Below, piece by piece: positions 37,401 to 46,019 of a DNA stretch of 64,000 nt (its first letter is position 1; every line of letters begins with the position of its first letter). Under the pieces are notes generated by a model. That model did no database searches. It was not told where the DNA came from and saw only the letters and a list, made by a program, of their open reading frames with translations. Made by a program: the position numbers and the translations under genes. Origin of the DNA: Siphonodentalium dalli (Eukaryota > Mollusca > Scaphopoda > Gadilida > Siphonodentaliidae); contig CP136069.1 in NCBI GenBank assembly GCA_032622095.1, positions 67,913,319 to 67,977,318 on the forward strand, written 5' to 3'.

Positions 37401-37929
37401 CCTGAATTTTCCCGTGAGCGGATTTTTGCGGATTTTGGATATGTTGTTCCTGGTGTTTATCCAATTTCTTCCGGGTTCAACTCTCCCACGACCACACTAA
37501 TATATTTGATGGAAAAAGTAATGTGTGTCTCTTTCAGATCCCATGATATTTGCCGTGTGTTATACTCAATGTTAGAGCGTCCCCACGCAGGACTGGTGGC
37601 ACATCCTTGACACATATGCACACAATTAAACTTCGTGAGGTATATTTCATCTCACATAAGAACCCCTGTGCGTAAATATCGAATTTTGGCCATATACCAG
37701 CTGCATATACTGGAAAAATACTGTCCATATCCATCATCGTAATCGTGATTTTGCGAAAGGTTTCTAATATTAGTATGGCCATTGCGTTTGGCGGTCGTTG
37801 TCCCTTAGTGTGCATGTGTCATTCATCGTCGTCTTCGTCGACATCATCATCATCGTCATCATCATCACCACCACCACCATCAGAATTATCACCATCATCG
37901 TCGTCATCATTATCATCATTATCATCATC

Positions 37930-37961
<32 letters not shown>

Positions 37962-38914
37962 CAACATCATCATCATCAGCATCATGTCATCAAAAGAATA
38001 ATCATCCTGAACATCGCCATGGTCGTCGTGACATCATCATCGTTATCATCATCGCGTGTCATTGTCATCATTATCGTCATAATCATCACTATCGTCGTCA
38101 TCATTTCCGTCATAGTCGCTGTCTTTGTCAAGTTTCTGCATGAAACAATTTTATCGTCGGGCATGGCATGGACCTTTAAATTTCGAATTTATAATCTAAA
38201 GTCAGAATTGCATGAAAAAAAATAATGATATTGTTTATCTCACACACAATTTTTTTTTTATCGAGGAACCTTGTACTTTACAATGTGCCAATGTTTTGTT
38301 TGATGTCTGAAATTTCAAGAGGAGTGATTGCATGTATTTTATGTGTTTAAAGATGCATTATCCGATTAAACACCCCTAAATACCATTGCTTTGGCTTCGG
38401 CGATAACAAATATTTGATTCGTCAAGGAACCTACTCATCAAACCTCGGAGTGATCAGATATCGAATTTTTAAATCTGTTATTTCTCGAGATTTGTACTTT
38501 TTTTCCCCGCCTGGCAAATATTCGTGTCAAACCGACCAAGATGAAGATGGATAACTCTAAAATCAAGTGGTAGTACGGCGAAGTTTCGTTGAATAACATA
38601 TTGATAAATAACACGTTTTGGGAAATTTTCTACCACATTTGGCATTATTTTATTGTAATTGTTGTAATTAATCGATTCTAATAACAAAAGCGTATTTTGA
38701 AGAAATGTCGTTGTTGTTGTTGTAACTTGATGATATGGGGACCGTCTGATTGGATTGAGTACTTTTAATCATTGGATACTAGGCACTATGCAATCTATAC
38801 CTGGACATAAATCGCACGTCTTCCTGCAGACAACTTGAACCAGTTTGTTGGTGTCACACGATCCATACGTCTTCCATGAAACACATATCCTTGTCTTGTA
38901 TTTGTTACTACATT
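19297..38914 (-). CDS. ShK-type (ShKT) multi-domain secreted-type protein, 3' five exons
   Basis: Five - strand exons, in transcription order: 38914-38801 (ShK), 25383-25339 (linker), 22937-22812 (ShK), 21472-21386 (linker) and 19415-19297 (ShK plus stop). Every exon starts with the last two bases of a codon and ends with one base (1-1 phase), so they join in any number without frameshift and no junction makes a stop. Each ShK exon has six cysteines with spacing C-x7/8-C-x8-C-x9/10-C-x3-C-x2-C. ShK domains bind ion channels in anemone toxins. In most animals they are tail modules of astacins, tyrosinases and other secreted proteins, so no toxin role is implied. No catalytic domain, signal peptide or first exon was found. 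Linkage of the first exon to the rest spans a 13.4 kb intron holding a large transposon composite and is inferred from strand and phase. Confidence 0.8.
19515..20756. mobile_element. Foldback element about 1.24 kb, with nested hairpin
   Basis: Left CACAGGTATTTGGCACAATT and right its complement (20720-20745). Inner arms also match (AAAGTTACAGGCACCAGGAC near 20015 and its mirror near 20520). It lies just past the last ShK intron boundary. Confidence 0.65.
19575..19737. repeat. Long hairpin, arms about 70 bp
   Basis: GTTATCGCTGCAGTGAATTG is mirrored at the right end, and GAGGTCAGATCGCTGGATCA with TGATCTAGCGATCTGACCTC nearer the centre. Few mismatches. Confidence 0.8.
20828..20870. mobile_element. 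MITE family D, fragment
   Basis: Short piece AGGCCTCAGCAGAATGAAAT plus TCCCAGAGGGTGG. Confidence 0.45.
20988..21241. mobile_element. MITE with TACCTTACTCG ends, copy 1
   Basis: CCTTACTCGTATTTAAATTC and its complement at the right end; 254 bp, with TA at the edges. It lies in the last ShK-gene intron. Confidence 0.75.
21386..21472 (-). CDS. Linker exon of ShK gene (Glu/Thr-rich)
   Basis: Acceptor CTATGTACATGTAG, donor GTATAC; 87 bp, 1-1 phase. It encodes an acidic, Thr/Pro-containing linker (PEDKEYYANEESERTTQPPE and onward). Low complexity and no cysteines suit an extended, possibly O-glycosylated spacer between ShK domains. Confidence 0.65.
   Translation of the reverse strand, partial: VRRTKNITQTKRVNVQHSHQKLLPRSIT
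21559..21672. mobile_element. MITE family C, truncated copy 3
   Basis: It begins TA then CAGTAATGCCCTAAATAATC and loses its right arm where family B sequence begins. Confidence 0.7.
21686..21905. mobile_element. MITE family B, 5'-truncated copy 3
   Basis: The right end is CATTCATGAAAGGG before TTAA (21906-21909). The left end is lost where it meets the truncated family C copy. Confidence 0.65.
22060..22146. repeat. Hairpin
   Basis: GTGTGTTATTGTGGGATATG mirrors CGTATCCCATAATAACACAC. Loop of about 40 bp. Confidence 0.7.
22812..22937 (-). CDS. ShK domain exon 2 (visible)
   Basis: Acceptor TTCCGATTCTAG, donor GTAAGT; 126 bp. Six cysteines with spacing x8, x8, x10, x3, x2, ending CRKTCQNC, and an early CED as in many ShK domains. 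The Trp usual after the second Cys is absent and the middle is acidic, so this copy is diverged in sequence but keeps the scaffold. Confidence 0.85.
23070..23168. repeat. Hairpin with perfect 19 bp arms
   Basis: TTGGAAATTTGTGTCAAAA (23082-23100) and its exact complement (23142-23160). Outer bases CACAGTA/ACTGTG extend it with mismatches. Confidence 0.7.
23340..23425. repeat. SINE-tail-like fragment
   Basis: AAAGCGCGTATTTATGAACA followed by TTATAATAATGATAATG resembles the body and tail of the SINE near 12.5 kb. Confidence 0.4.
23487..23547. mobile_element. MITE family B, right-end fragment
   Basis: GCTGCACCAGCGCAGCTCCC then GTCATGAAAGGG before TTAA (23548-23551), the same right end as other B copies. 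Confidence 0.6.
23552..24707. other. No gene; probable dispersed repeat
   Basis: 24040-24310 has the repeated phrase CACACCAAATTTGAGTCAGA and its variant CACACCAAATTTGTGTCGGA, an internal duplication ending in acagacaaacaaa. The rest shows nothing. Confidence 0.4.
24708..25094. mobile_element. Foldback element with GGTACCCA sub-repeats in its arms
   Basis: Outer ends AAATGGTCACTGTCACCCC and complement. Each arm contains three spaced copies of TTGGGTACCCAGC or its mirror. 387 bp. Confidence 0.8.
25339..25383 (-). CDS. Linker exon of ShK gene
   Basis: Acceptor CTTTTCCAG, donor GTAAGT; 45 bp, same 1-1 phase as the ShK exons. It encodes a short polar linker (ETNGDQSGRLAAPY). The call rests on splice sites, strand and phase, since a 15-codon exon has little sequence signal. 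Confidence 0.55.
25747..26199. mobile_element. MITE with TTTAAAGGCC ends
   Basis: TTTAAAGGCCAACTTAATTT is mirrored at the right end, arms of about 85 bp with mismatches. The interior has a (TA) run at 26099-26114. Confidence 0.7.
26768..26905. mobile_element. MITE family D, copy at the left edge of the composite element
   Basis: Arms CCCAGAGGAGGGTGTATACA and CACCAATTCACCCTCTGGG. It ends a few bases before the first base of the 26912 inverted repeat. Confidence 0.65.
27736..28296. mobile_element. MITE with TACCTTACTCG ends, copy 2
   Basis: Same termini, longer interior with an extra inner inverted pair (GCGAATTTAAAACTGAGCGA). Nested in the composite element, so it is younger than that insertion. 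Confidence 0.75.
28868..31050 (+). pseudogene. Decayed transposon-associated gene of a multi-copy invertebrate family
   Basis: Pieces in shifting + frames line up, in order, with a protein family I recognise as very repetitive in cnidarian and mollusc genomes, usually called uncharacterized. The pieces are: LVHSDCRRDF; NFKTDCIFCG-type Cys pair then His-Pro; a FTRTERTGNWSLHL block; LTIEQVRMRSIK followed by GGLTRGTGM; ILRWFDEHEPFDLSEG; PTMLFSRL; VIDGVYLF; then SNENNKCQFIDLLSQLL, KGDADTLLVA and TDATDILVLLLYHW. The last part, with GDAD and a second Asp cluster, resembles a PIN/FEN-like nuclease core, though TDATD replaces the usual DDTD. Several stops and frameshifts and a 159 bp insert break it. 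The family placement is from memory and no search was run. Confidence 0.7.
30189..30415. mobile_element. 159 bp insert flanked by 34 bp direct repeats inside the decayed gene
   Basis: Near-identical repeats at 30189-30222 and 30382-30415 (core TGCTATTCTCACGATT) bracket 159 bp absent from the recognisable reading frame. Removing the insert and one repeat restores the continuous string TVLFSRLITIAQREEDMVKE. The insert read on the - strand has an AATAAA near its end but no A tail, so its class is open. Confidence 0.6.
31529..36697. repeat. 5.2 kb palindrome, arms about 2.5 kb
   Basis: Sequence from 31529 (agtccaggagatattggtcg) reappears inverted up to 36697. Matches continue inward: 31620-31690 with 36530-36610, 32190-32400 with 35680-35890, 32930-32990 with 35100-35130, 33350-33420 with 34730-34790, and 33735-33790 with 34365-34420. 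The centre is near 34.1 kb. The outer arms are nearly identical while the inner arms differ by many changes but keep similar peptide strings. Short poly-C (31559) and poly-G (36653) tracts mirror each other. Confidence 0.85.
33404..34649. pseudogene. Inverted pair of related decayed coding fragments at the palindrome centre
   Basis: The - strand of 33404-33685 and the + strand of 34377-34649 both encode a similar string (FISTIMTHTHKLAP versus FIPTIMAHVHKLAP). The opposite strands at 33729-33977 and 34328-34500 also share RLYVPIRLEAVLEQL-like text. This shows the arms came from one sequence. I do not recognise the protein, and stops break it. Confidence 0.45.
37825..38110. repeat. CAT/ATC trinucleotide microsatellite
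   Basis: Imperfect (ATC)n and (GTC)n run just outside the right end of the composite element. It produces long but meaningless Ser- or Ile-rich frames. Confidence 0.95.
38345..38767. mobile_element. Truncated relative of the 17644 element
   Basis: It shares ATATTTGATTCG and GATGGATAACTCTAAAATCA-like stretches with 17720-17920 and ends GATTGAGTACTTTTAA. It lies just 3' of the first visible ShK exon on that gene's strand. Confidence 0.6.
38801..38914 (-). CDS. ShK domain exon 1 (visible)
   Basis: Acceptor CTTTTTTCAG, donor GTATAG; 114 bp. Six cysteines spaced x8, x8, x9, x3, x2, with the aromatic Trp after the second Cys and CRKTC..C at the end, a very typical ShKT pattern. Its first half is duplicated just upstream on the gene (39086-39317). 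Confidence 0.88.
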
Positions 38915-39317
38915 CTGAAAAAAGATATTTAATGTCAATTCTGGTCATTTGATTTGATTTGATATGATTTTGATAACATCTGAAAACATAAACACATCAC
39001 ACAATCAAACACATTGCCGCACATAATGTATAATATATAATATATAAATTAATTTGCTCCAATGGGAGCCAGCTGGTCTTTTTTATACGTCTTCCATGAA
39101 ACACATATCTTTGTCTTGTATTTGTTACTACATTCTGAAAAAAGATATTTAATGTCAATTCTGGTCATTTGATTTGATTTGATATGATTTTGATAACATC
39201 TGAAAACATAAACACATCACACAATCAAACACATTGCCGCACATAATGTATAATATATAATATATAAATTATATAAATTAATTTGCTCCAATGGGAGCCA
39301 GCTGGTCTTTTTTATAC
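38866..39317. repeat. 220 bp tandem duplication at a ShK exon
   Basis: Unit 38866-39085 repeats at 39086-39317. Both end with TTTGCTCCAATGGGAGCCAG and CTGGTCTTTTTTATAC. A TTATATAAA insertion and a few substitutions separate them. Confidence 0.9.
39086..39317 (-). pseudogene. Tandem duplicate carrying half a ShK exon
   Basis: 38866-39085 is followed by a near-identical second copy, with a few base changes and an added AT run. On the - strand the second copy repeats the acceptor and the first two cysteines of the ShK exon, then runs into duplicated intron sequence instead of the last four cysteines. It has no donor in place, so it looks like a dead half exon. Confidence 0.8.
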
Positions 39318-40854
39318 ATTTAGTAGCGGTGGATTGATACTGACCGAGGATAACATGAAAAGCGGACCTAGGTCCATTCATTTCCATCACAGTCTCCTGT
39401 GACCAGGTCACATGCAGTCCCATGTAACCAGGTCACAGGTCTATTGAATATCATATATGCATATGTATTCACTTGGCAATTATGACATTCGTCGCAAATT
39501 TGTACATGTTCCACATGTCGAGTGATAAACATTGGAGTGGACCAGGGGTATCGGAAACAAATACTTTTTAATCTTTGGTCATTTGTGGGACCCGCCCACC
39601 CGTTGTCCCAATCCCCCCCACCTTTAGCAATTTGTTTTCAGAGCATTTGTCAACACCCACCCCTTAGGAAACACAAAAGAAAGTTTTTTTCGGAAGATAT
39701 TAGAATTTTCACAACTTGCTGTCTGTTTCGTATCAACTATTGCTCAGTTTGTCATGATATTGATAACTTATGCAATGCATCCATGCATTTTATGTTCTGA
39801 GTGACATAGACTGACATATACTTAGTACTTAGTAATTTTACAAGAAACAATCTATACTGACTGTCTAAAGTCAGTTTTGATGTTAAAATTGCATCATCTC
39901 TAAGTTTTAAGGCCAACAATAGTTGAAAAGGAGGAAATATTTGTGTGATCAGCGGAAAAAAAATGCAGTTGGGTCCTCTTGGCGACCCACCCATCCCCTC
40001 ATACATGTTCAGAAAAAATAGTTTGACCCTCCGCTGAGTGGATGAAAAGTTAATTCTGTGTTCCATATTCCACTCAACTCACTGTCAACGTTTCAGAAAT
40101 TGGTCGCATATGGCTATTGTTTGTACTTTCATAGTTCGTGGTTACATGTTATGAACTTGTGTCTTCGATTATCCTATATATGCGTTGGAGAATGCGGAAC
40201 TGAAAATAATTATTGTACGGTATCATATAAGTTTAATACGGTTCAATTAGATATGGCTTAAGGCTGTCACATGTTGTACATTTATATATATCGATAGCGG
40301 ACGACTGTTTTGATGACAACACTGCAGACACTAAGAATTTATGTATGCATGTTTTTTAATAGTGAAGTTTACTAAGTCCGATGGCATGAGAGCTGGTGGA
40401 GCGTTGAAAGACTCGCCTTTCTCCAAATTGAACCAGAATGTCCTATAATACTTGTAGAAGTATATCAGATCACATTAGCTACGCTCCCACGAGGCATTCT
40501 CTCACACAGTAAAAGTGGTATGCCGAGTTTCAAAAAACATATAGTTTTAGATTATAAAGAAACTATTTTCCTGTCCAAATTTGATGCTATCTTCGTGTCA
40601 TTTTTCTATTCTGAACTCAGTCGTTACGCTGGAAATGCATAAATAAAACAGTGTCTTTATGACCTGATGTGTATATCATGCACATACACAAGTGATTCAC
40701 GATATAGTATGTGAGTAAAAACAATTTCACTTCCGAAATAATTAACACTATGGTGAAATGATTGGATTCCGAGAAACCTCGAATATGATTTTTGATGTTT
40801 TCACCTATGGTATATATAGGTTCTTTGCCAATAGGCTTGAGGGCTTGCATCACG
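39318..40854. other. No gene recognised
   Basis: 39540-40030 shares short stretches with 16190-16720 in inverted orientation and is probably a dispersed repeat. I found no further ShK exon on the - strand here. Confidence 0.35.
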
Positions 40855-41752
40855 AATCTCTAAGCTGGCTAACGCCAGTAGAGATCATACTCTACCAGTT
40901 CAAAACCTGGACACTTTTTGATGCTCTGGCACGTTATGACGGGGAACTATTTTTAAATTCAACAAACGAAGCAGGGATTATATTTCTTTGCTAATAATTG
41001 TTCATCAATAATCTACTTCACAGTAGGGTTTAGTCCCAGCTCGAGATTGCATGAGATTTGTGTCATTTTGTGAGTCGACATCGCAATAGACCTTGAAGTA
41101 ATAACCCAGGAGAAATTCCATAATTGTAAGCGACGCAATGCAAAATCGCTCACAAAGTCTTTTAACCCTTTACCCAACAAACCGGCCAAAACCGGCCAAA
41201 TAAAGCTTCAATAGCCTAAAATATCTTCGGTCTGTCTCAATAGAACCATACAAATATGGATATCATTGGAACCGGCTCCTTGACCACATTGTGATAGTTA
41301 CAGTTATGCCCTGTGCCAATGCATTCTCTTATATATGCGAGTCGACCATAGGTCGCCTCGCATATATAAGAGAATGCATTGGCCTAAAAAAATTTTTTTT
41401 TAACACTTTTTACCATTTTTTCTTACATTCTTTAACAATTTTATAATTTTTAATGTGTTAAGCCAATGCATTCTCTTATATATGCGAGGCGACCTATGGT
41501 CGACTCGCATATATAAGAGAATGCATTGGCACAGGGCCGTTCTGTTGGGTAAAGGGTTAAATAGTGCAATCTAGAGCAGGGACCTCCATCTTCAGATAAA
41601 TACATCATGAATGAACAGGTATAAACGAAGAAATATGTTACCAGTGTTGTTTCTTCAAAGTTAAAACTCCCTGTCATAACACCAAACAGTTCCCAAGTTT
41701 TGAACCGGTGGAGTATGGTCTCAACGGGCATTAGCCAGATTAGAGTTTCATG
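40855..41752. mobile_element. MITE family G, copy 1 (interrupted)
   Basis: Left CTGGCTAACGCCAGTAGAGA and mirror GGGCATTAGCCAG at the right. It is broken by the MITE A copy at 41166-41556. Confidence 0.7.
41166..41556. mobile_element. MITE family A (piggyBac-like), copy 3, inside another MITE
   Basis: TTAA at 41162-41165 and 41557-41560. It is nested in a family G element (40855-41752). Confidence 0.88.
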
Positions 41753-41824
41753 TGTTTAAGGGAACGATTTATCGTTCAGTCCAAATTTTTCCGTTCACTT
41801 TCAATTTTGTACCTTTGTCTCTCT

Positions 41825-41988
41825 GTGCATTTCATCTGCATGGACGTGTCCGATAAATATTGACAATAAAGCCAGTAGGCTGGCAACAATACTGTAATCC
41901 ATCTCACATGCGTCTCACCTGAATGGACGCGTCCGATAACTATAGACAATAAAGTCAGTAGGCTGGCAACAATACTGTAATCCATGAT
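41825..41988. repeat. Two tandem units of about 80 bp
   Basis: Both units contain GTAGGCTGGCAACAATACTG and GGACG(T/C)GTCCGATAA. Confidence 0.8.
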
Positions 41989-42934
41989 CAGTGGTAAGAA
42001 AGACGGATGAAAGGTAACATCAGCTGAAAAAATACGATTGGGATTATAAAATTCAAAAACAAAAACCCAAAATGATAACGCTTGTGATTCACACCGGGGT
42101 ACACCACAGACAATCTGTATACAGCCGTATGAATTATGAGATCTAGTTATGTAGCGAGTTAAAACATAATATTGCGATATATAGAAAATAAAAAAATAAT
42201 TTGTTTGACTTCGATAACTCTTTTCGGATTACGTGTATATACATTTTTTTTATTATATGCTTGCCATTAGATAGTTGGAAATTGCCGCAGCCGTAGAACG
42301 TTATAGCAATAGCATGGACCGATCGAAACAATGGATAACACTGACTGAGGTGATGGATAACATAACCTCTCGGAGACCACTTCCGGTTTTAACGGCGAAT
42401 TGCATTAAGTTTCAACGCGTATCAATAACAGGCGGACTATTTTTGAACTATTACATTTTGACGTTTAGAGAAAAATGTTTTTCCCTGGATTGCTCGACTG
42501 TCCTTTATTATAATAAACTGTAATTATTGAATTGTGTATACAATAATATCTCGCATCTTTTCACAATAAAACAATAGGGACCATATATCATTGTCGTGTG
42601 TGCTCCATATTTGTCATTTAGTTGTGAGCAAATCAATCAATCAATGGGATGTAAACATGGCCACTTCAAAGTTTTATAACAATATGCAGTAAACTGTAGA
42701 TAAAAACTATCAAACTTTTAAAATTTTGTAACGTAGCGCGTATAAAACAGAGGATACCTACGTGTATTGGTTGAATATCCGGATTATCTCATTCGTGGCT
42801 ACAAGGAAATAGATAATCCGGGTAATCAACATAAAACCCGTACGGTATTTTCTATATATTAGTTTTTATGAGTGTTTACCGACCTATTTTTTATCATTGG
42901 AACGTGAGAAAGTATATTATGGAAGATTGGAAGC
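41989..42934. other. No gene recognised
   Basis: AT-rich. A + frame at 42275-42523 has no splice or family support. A short inverted pair (gataatccgg-like) lies near 42780-42820. Nothing else stands out. Confidence 0.3.
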
Positions 42935-43580
42935 GGGACCACCCGACCGAGGGACCACCCGACCCAGGGACAACCCGACCCGGGCCTATTTCTGTCTGGT
43001 TTGTCCCGATCGATTTTCGGGTGGTTTGTCCCATATTTTGATTAAATATTTTTTTAAATCCCTGGTGATGTCAGATTTTGAGGGTAACTTCACGAAAGAA
43101 CGAGAACATAAATAGCTGAATTTATTGTTGGTGCTGTGACATCACAATTACAATTTACTGAGGAGAACACCACTCAAAAACGTGTGGCACCACCAGGGAT
43201 GACAGAAGTGTCACCAAGCATGAGGAAACCTACAGTGTATATATTAATATATATTAATATAAAAAGGATTTTTATCTGAAGGTAATATTTAGTTGTTACA
43301 TTTATTAATCAAATTAATTTTATAAACAGTGATTACATAGGATCTGTCCCTAAATAGAGCATGAAATGTATATAGGTTAATAAATTTATAAATATGTGAC
43401 AATACAGTCCTTGAGAGAAGGGCAATAAAGAAAATTATATGATTGTTATATTTTATTCTTTAGTTGGGTCGGGTTGTCCTGGGTCGGGTTGTGCTGGATC
43501 GGGTTGTCCCTATAGGTCGGGTGGTCCCGGGTATATCGGTTCATGTTGTCTCTGGGTCGGGGTGCCGTTCCCGTCAGATG
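42935..43580. mobile_element. Foldback element with CGGGTTGTCC sub-repeats in its arms
   Basis: The left cluster (42935-43035) has GACCACCCGACC and GACAACCCGACC units. The right cluster (43463-43560) has the inverted units GGTCGGGTTGTCC and GGTCGGGTGGTCC. The middle is AT-rich. Confidence 0.75.
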
Positions 43581-44010
43581 AAAGTTTGAATATTTACCAG
43601 TCGCTGCAAACGCTTGACGTTGAGAACACAATATGTCGCTTTAATTAATTTAGCTTTTGCACTCCAGCGACCACGCTAAATGGCACCGAAAACGTCAACA
43701 GCCACAGGGAGCCGATAAACGGAATGTAAACAATATTTCGTTTCTATTGACATATTTGTCCCTATTTTTGTTAGGAAACTAGGATAAAACGCGTGTATGC
43801 ATAAATGTGTTAGTGGGGGTCACATAGTCAACATGGCCAACAATGTCCAGCAGAGAATCCAGGTCACACACTTCTCTGAATAATTCCTCCACATACATTA
43901 TACGGTGCCCTGCAATCGCTTTCACCCGATTGCCGCCTTACCATGCTTACCGTGCCGAGATCGCAATAGCTCTATTGAGTTTGGAATACATAGTCTGTTC
44001 GCTGCTGTCC

Positions 44011-44164
44011 CATATAAGGGCAGTATCACAGGGGTCCGGGAAAAGTTTTTAAATTTTATTATATTATTTTTAGATTTATTTTAAAATTTTATTATATTTT
44101 TTTTTAGATAATATAATATAATACAAAAAAAAATCCCGGACCCCTGTGATACTGTCCTTATATG
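44011..44164. mobile_element. Hairpin MITE with ATATAAGG ends
   Basis: CATATAAGGGCAGTATCACA and the near-complement at 44135-44164, arms of about 30 bp around a T/A-rich centre. Confidence 0.75.
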
Positions 44165-45055
44165 CGTCGCCCGCATACATACGTATACGTGCTCCGTTCC
44201 TATACGTCAATGTAGTACACAATATAGTTGTACTACCACGACGTATATACCCCTGTGTCAAGTTATCTGCTAATGTGCTGGTGGGTCCTGCTGAAATGCT
44301 ATAATGCTGTATAGGGCACATCGATGCTGTTAAAAAAATACAGTTCTAGTCCAGGCACATTAGGGTTCACTAGGGAAACAAATCGGGGAAAGCTTATATT
44401 TTTCAGGGATTACTAAGAAGATGTGTATGGACAATGTGACAAAAGTCCCCTAGAATCCGAGTTGAGCTTTTTGAGATATCTAGATTTTTCCGAATGGTTC
44501 AAATTCTGACGAAATTCCACCAGGCCATATATAGGAGAATGCAGTCAGATGTAGGCTAATTTACGGACTCAATCTTCTCACATATCCGTCTATCGTGGAG
44601 CAGGTGTCGCTAGATATGTGTAATTGATGCTAGAGCTTACTATCAGTCGATATTTCGCAATTGTGATAGCATTTATTGCCGAATAGAGCATATAAATCGC
44701 ATGATGATTTAAAATGTTCCCCATAAAAGAGGGTGAGTAAAGATATTCAGACGACAATGAGTTGACATATGAACCATTATACTAGAACAGAGGATAATTC
44801 AGAAAAGGAAGGTGATAAGCTATATCAAAACATCATCATCCTTAAGATTTTATAGCCGAACACACTATCCCTAAAACGTAGGCCAATAACGCCATGGCTT
44901 CGAGTGTCTGAAAGTCAAAAAAGACCACATATTAATAGTCCAGGCGTTTGGTGTAATTTTACAATCGAGCAAAGGGTGATAAAACATGAAACTTGGCACA
45001 TAGGTTCCTTATACACTATTGATCATTTGCAGATGTGTAGACATCGGGGCAGGTC
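44165..45055. other. No gene recognised
   Basis: No exon, hairpin or repeat that I can support. Confidence 0.3.
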
Positions 45056-45059
45056 CTTC

Positions 45060-45505
45060 CTTAGCAACGGTTGCTAAGAAACTATCTGACATTGAAGAAA
45101 TACAAATGTGACTGATACTGCTACATAAGTCTGATATAATGTCAGTTTTAACAGTCTAAACTACGTCATGTAGCATATTTATGGTGAAAATAGTATCAGT
45201 TGTTGTTAGTGTGGATCTAGCTGACCGGAAACTTACCATATTTCGTACTTACAGGGGTGGTAACGGTTGCTATGGACATACCCGAAATCGAAAAATACCG
45301 AGCCGACTGATATTATGGTAGTTTTAACAAACTAATATAAATTACGTCATTATCATGTTATGGTGAAACAATTATAATAGTTGTTGTTAGTGTGGGTTCA
45401 ACTGAAAAAATTACTATATTTTTCTTACTTATATATGAGTTTTAACGGTTGCTAAGGACATACCCGAATTCGAAAAATGCACATGTGACTGACATTATGG
45501 TAGTT
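45060..45505. repeat. Tandem repeat, unit about 190 bp
   Basis: Two full units and part of a third. Shared words are AACGGTTGCTA, GACATACCCGAA, AGTTGTTGTTAGTGTGG and TTATGGTGAAA. Confidence 0.75.
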
Positions 45506-45709
45506 TAACAAATTAAATGTGGCTTTGATACTTGGGTTGTATCATAGACGGGCATATAATTCAGGCGTGAAAAATCCACGTGCGGATTTACAAATGCGAT
45601 ATCCCCTCTTTCTGTCGCATGCGTGAAATTTCATGGTGTATTCTTGATCTATCTGAAGTCAAATAGTATCACAGGAAAAATCGTATACTAATCTTATTAT
45701 CGCTATTAA

Positions 45710-46015
45710 CCCTTTACCCAACAGAACGGCCCTATGCCAATGCATTTTCTTATATATGCGAGTCGACCATAGGTCGCCTCGCATATATAAGAGAATGCAT
45801 TGGCTTAACACATATTAAAAATGATAAAATTGTCAAAGAATGTAGAAAAATATTATAAAAATTGTTAAAAAATGTAAGAAAAAATTATAAAATTGTTTAA
45901 GAATGTAATGATATCCATATTTGTATGGTGTTATTGAGACAGACCGAAGACATTTAGGCTGTTGAAGCTTTATTTGGGCGTTTTGGTCGTTTTGGCCGTT
46001 TTGTTGGGTAAAGGG
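45710..46015. mobile_element. MITE family A (piggyBac-like), copy 4, internally deleted
   Basis: TTAA at 45706-45709 and 46016-46019. One of the two internal hairpins is missing compared with the 12857 copy. The right TTAA also starts the next element (46020). Confidence 0.85.
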
Positions 46016-46019
46016 TTAA

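Larger units (their letters stand above)
26912..37764. mobile_element. About 10.9 kb composite foldback element in a ShK-gene intron
   Basis: The left end (26912: GAGACCTTTCGCAAAATCAC) reads inverted at the right end (37745-37764). Further inward, the blocks at 27127-27190 and 37390-37450, with CATATCCAAAATCCGCAAAA and GGAAAATTCAGGATCCA, are also inverted copies, as are about 27240-27420 and 37190-37350. The interior holds the decayed gene (28868-31050), a nested MITE (27736-28296) and a large palindrome (31529-36697). The ends carry repeated AAGATGGCGGCC-type motifs. It could be one long-TIR transposon grown by internal duplications, or two related elements plus debris. Confidence 0.65.

Noticed and set aside
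37745-38225. Long Ser-, Ile- and Met-rich frames on both strands
   Set aside because: Translations of an (ATC)n microsatellite.
39340-39420. Further linker exon of the ShK gene (TGTGATGGAAATGAATGG)
   Set aside because: It has a usable AG and a weak GT, but a TAG stop falls in the required 1-1 phase.
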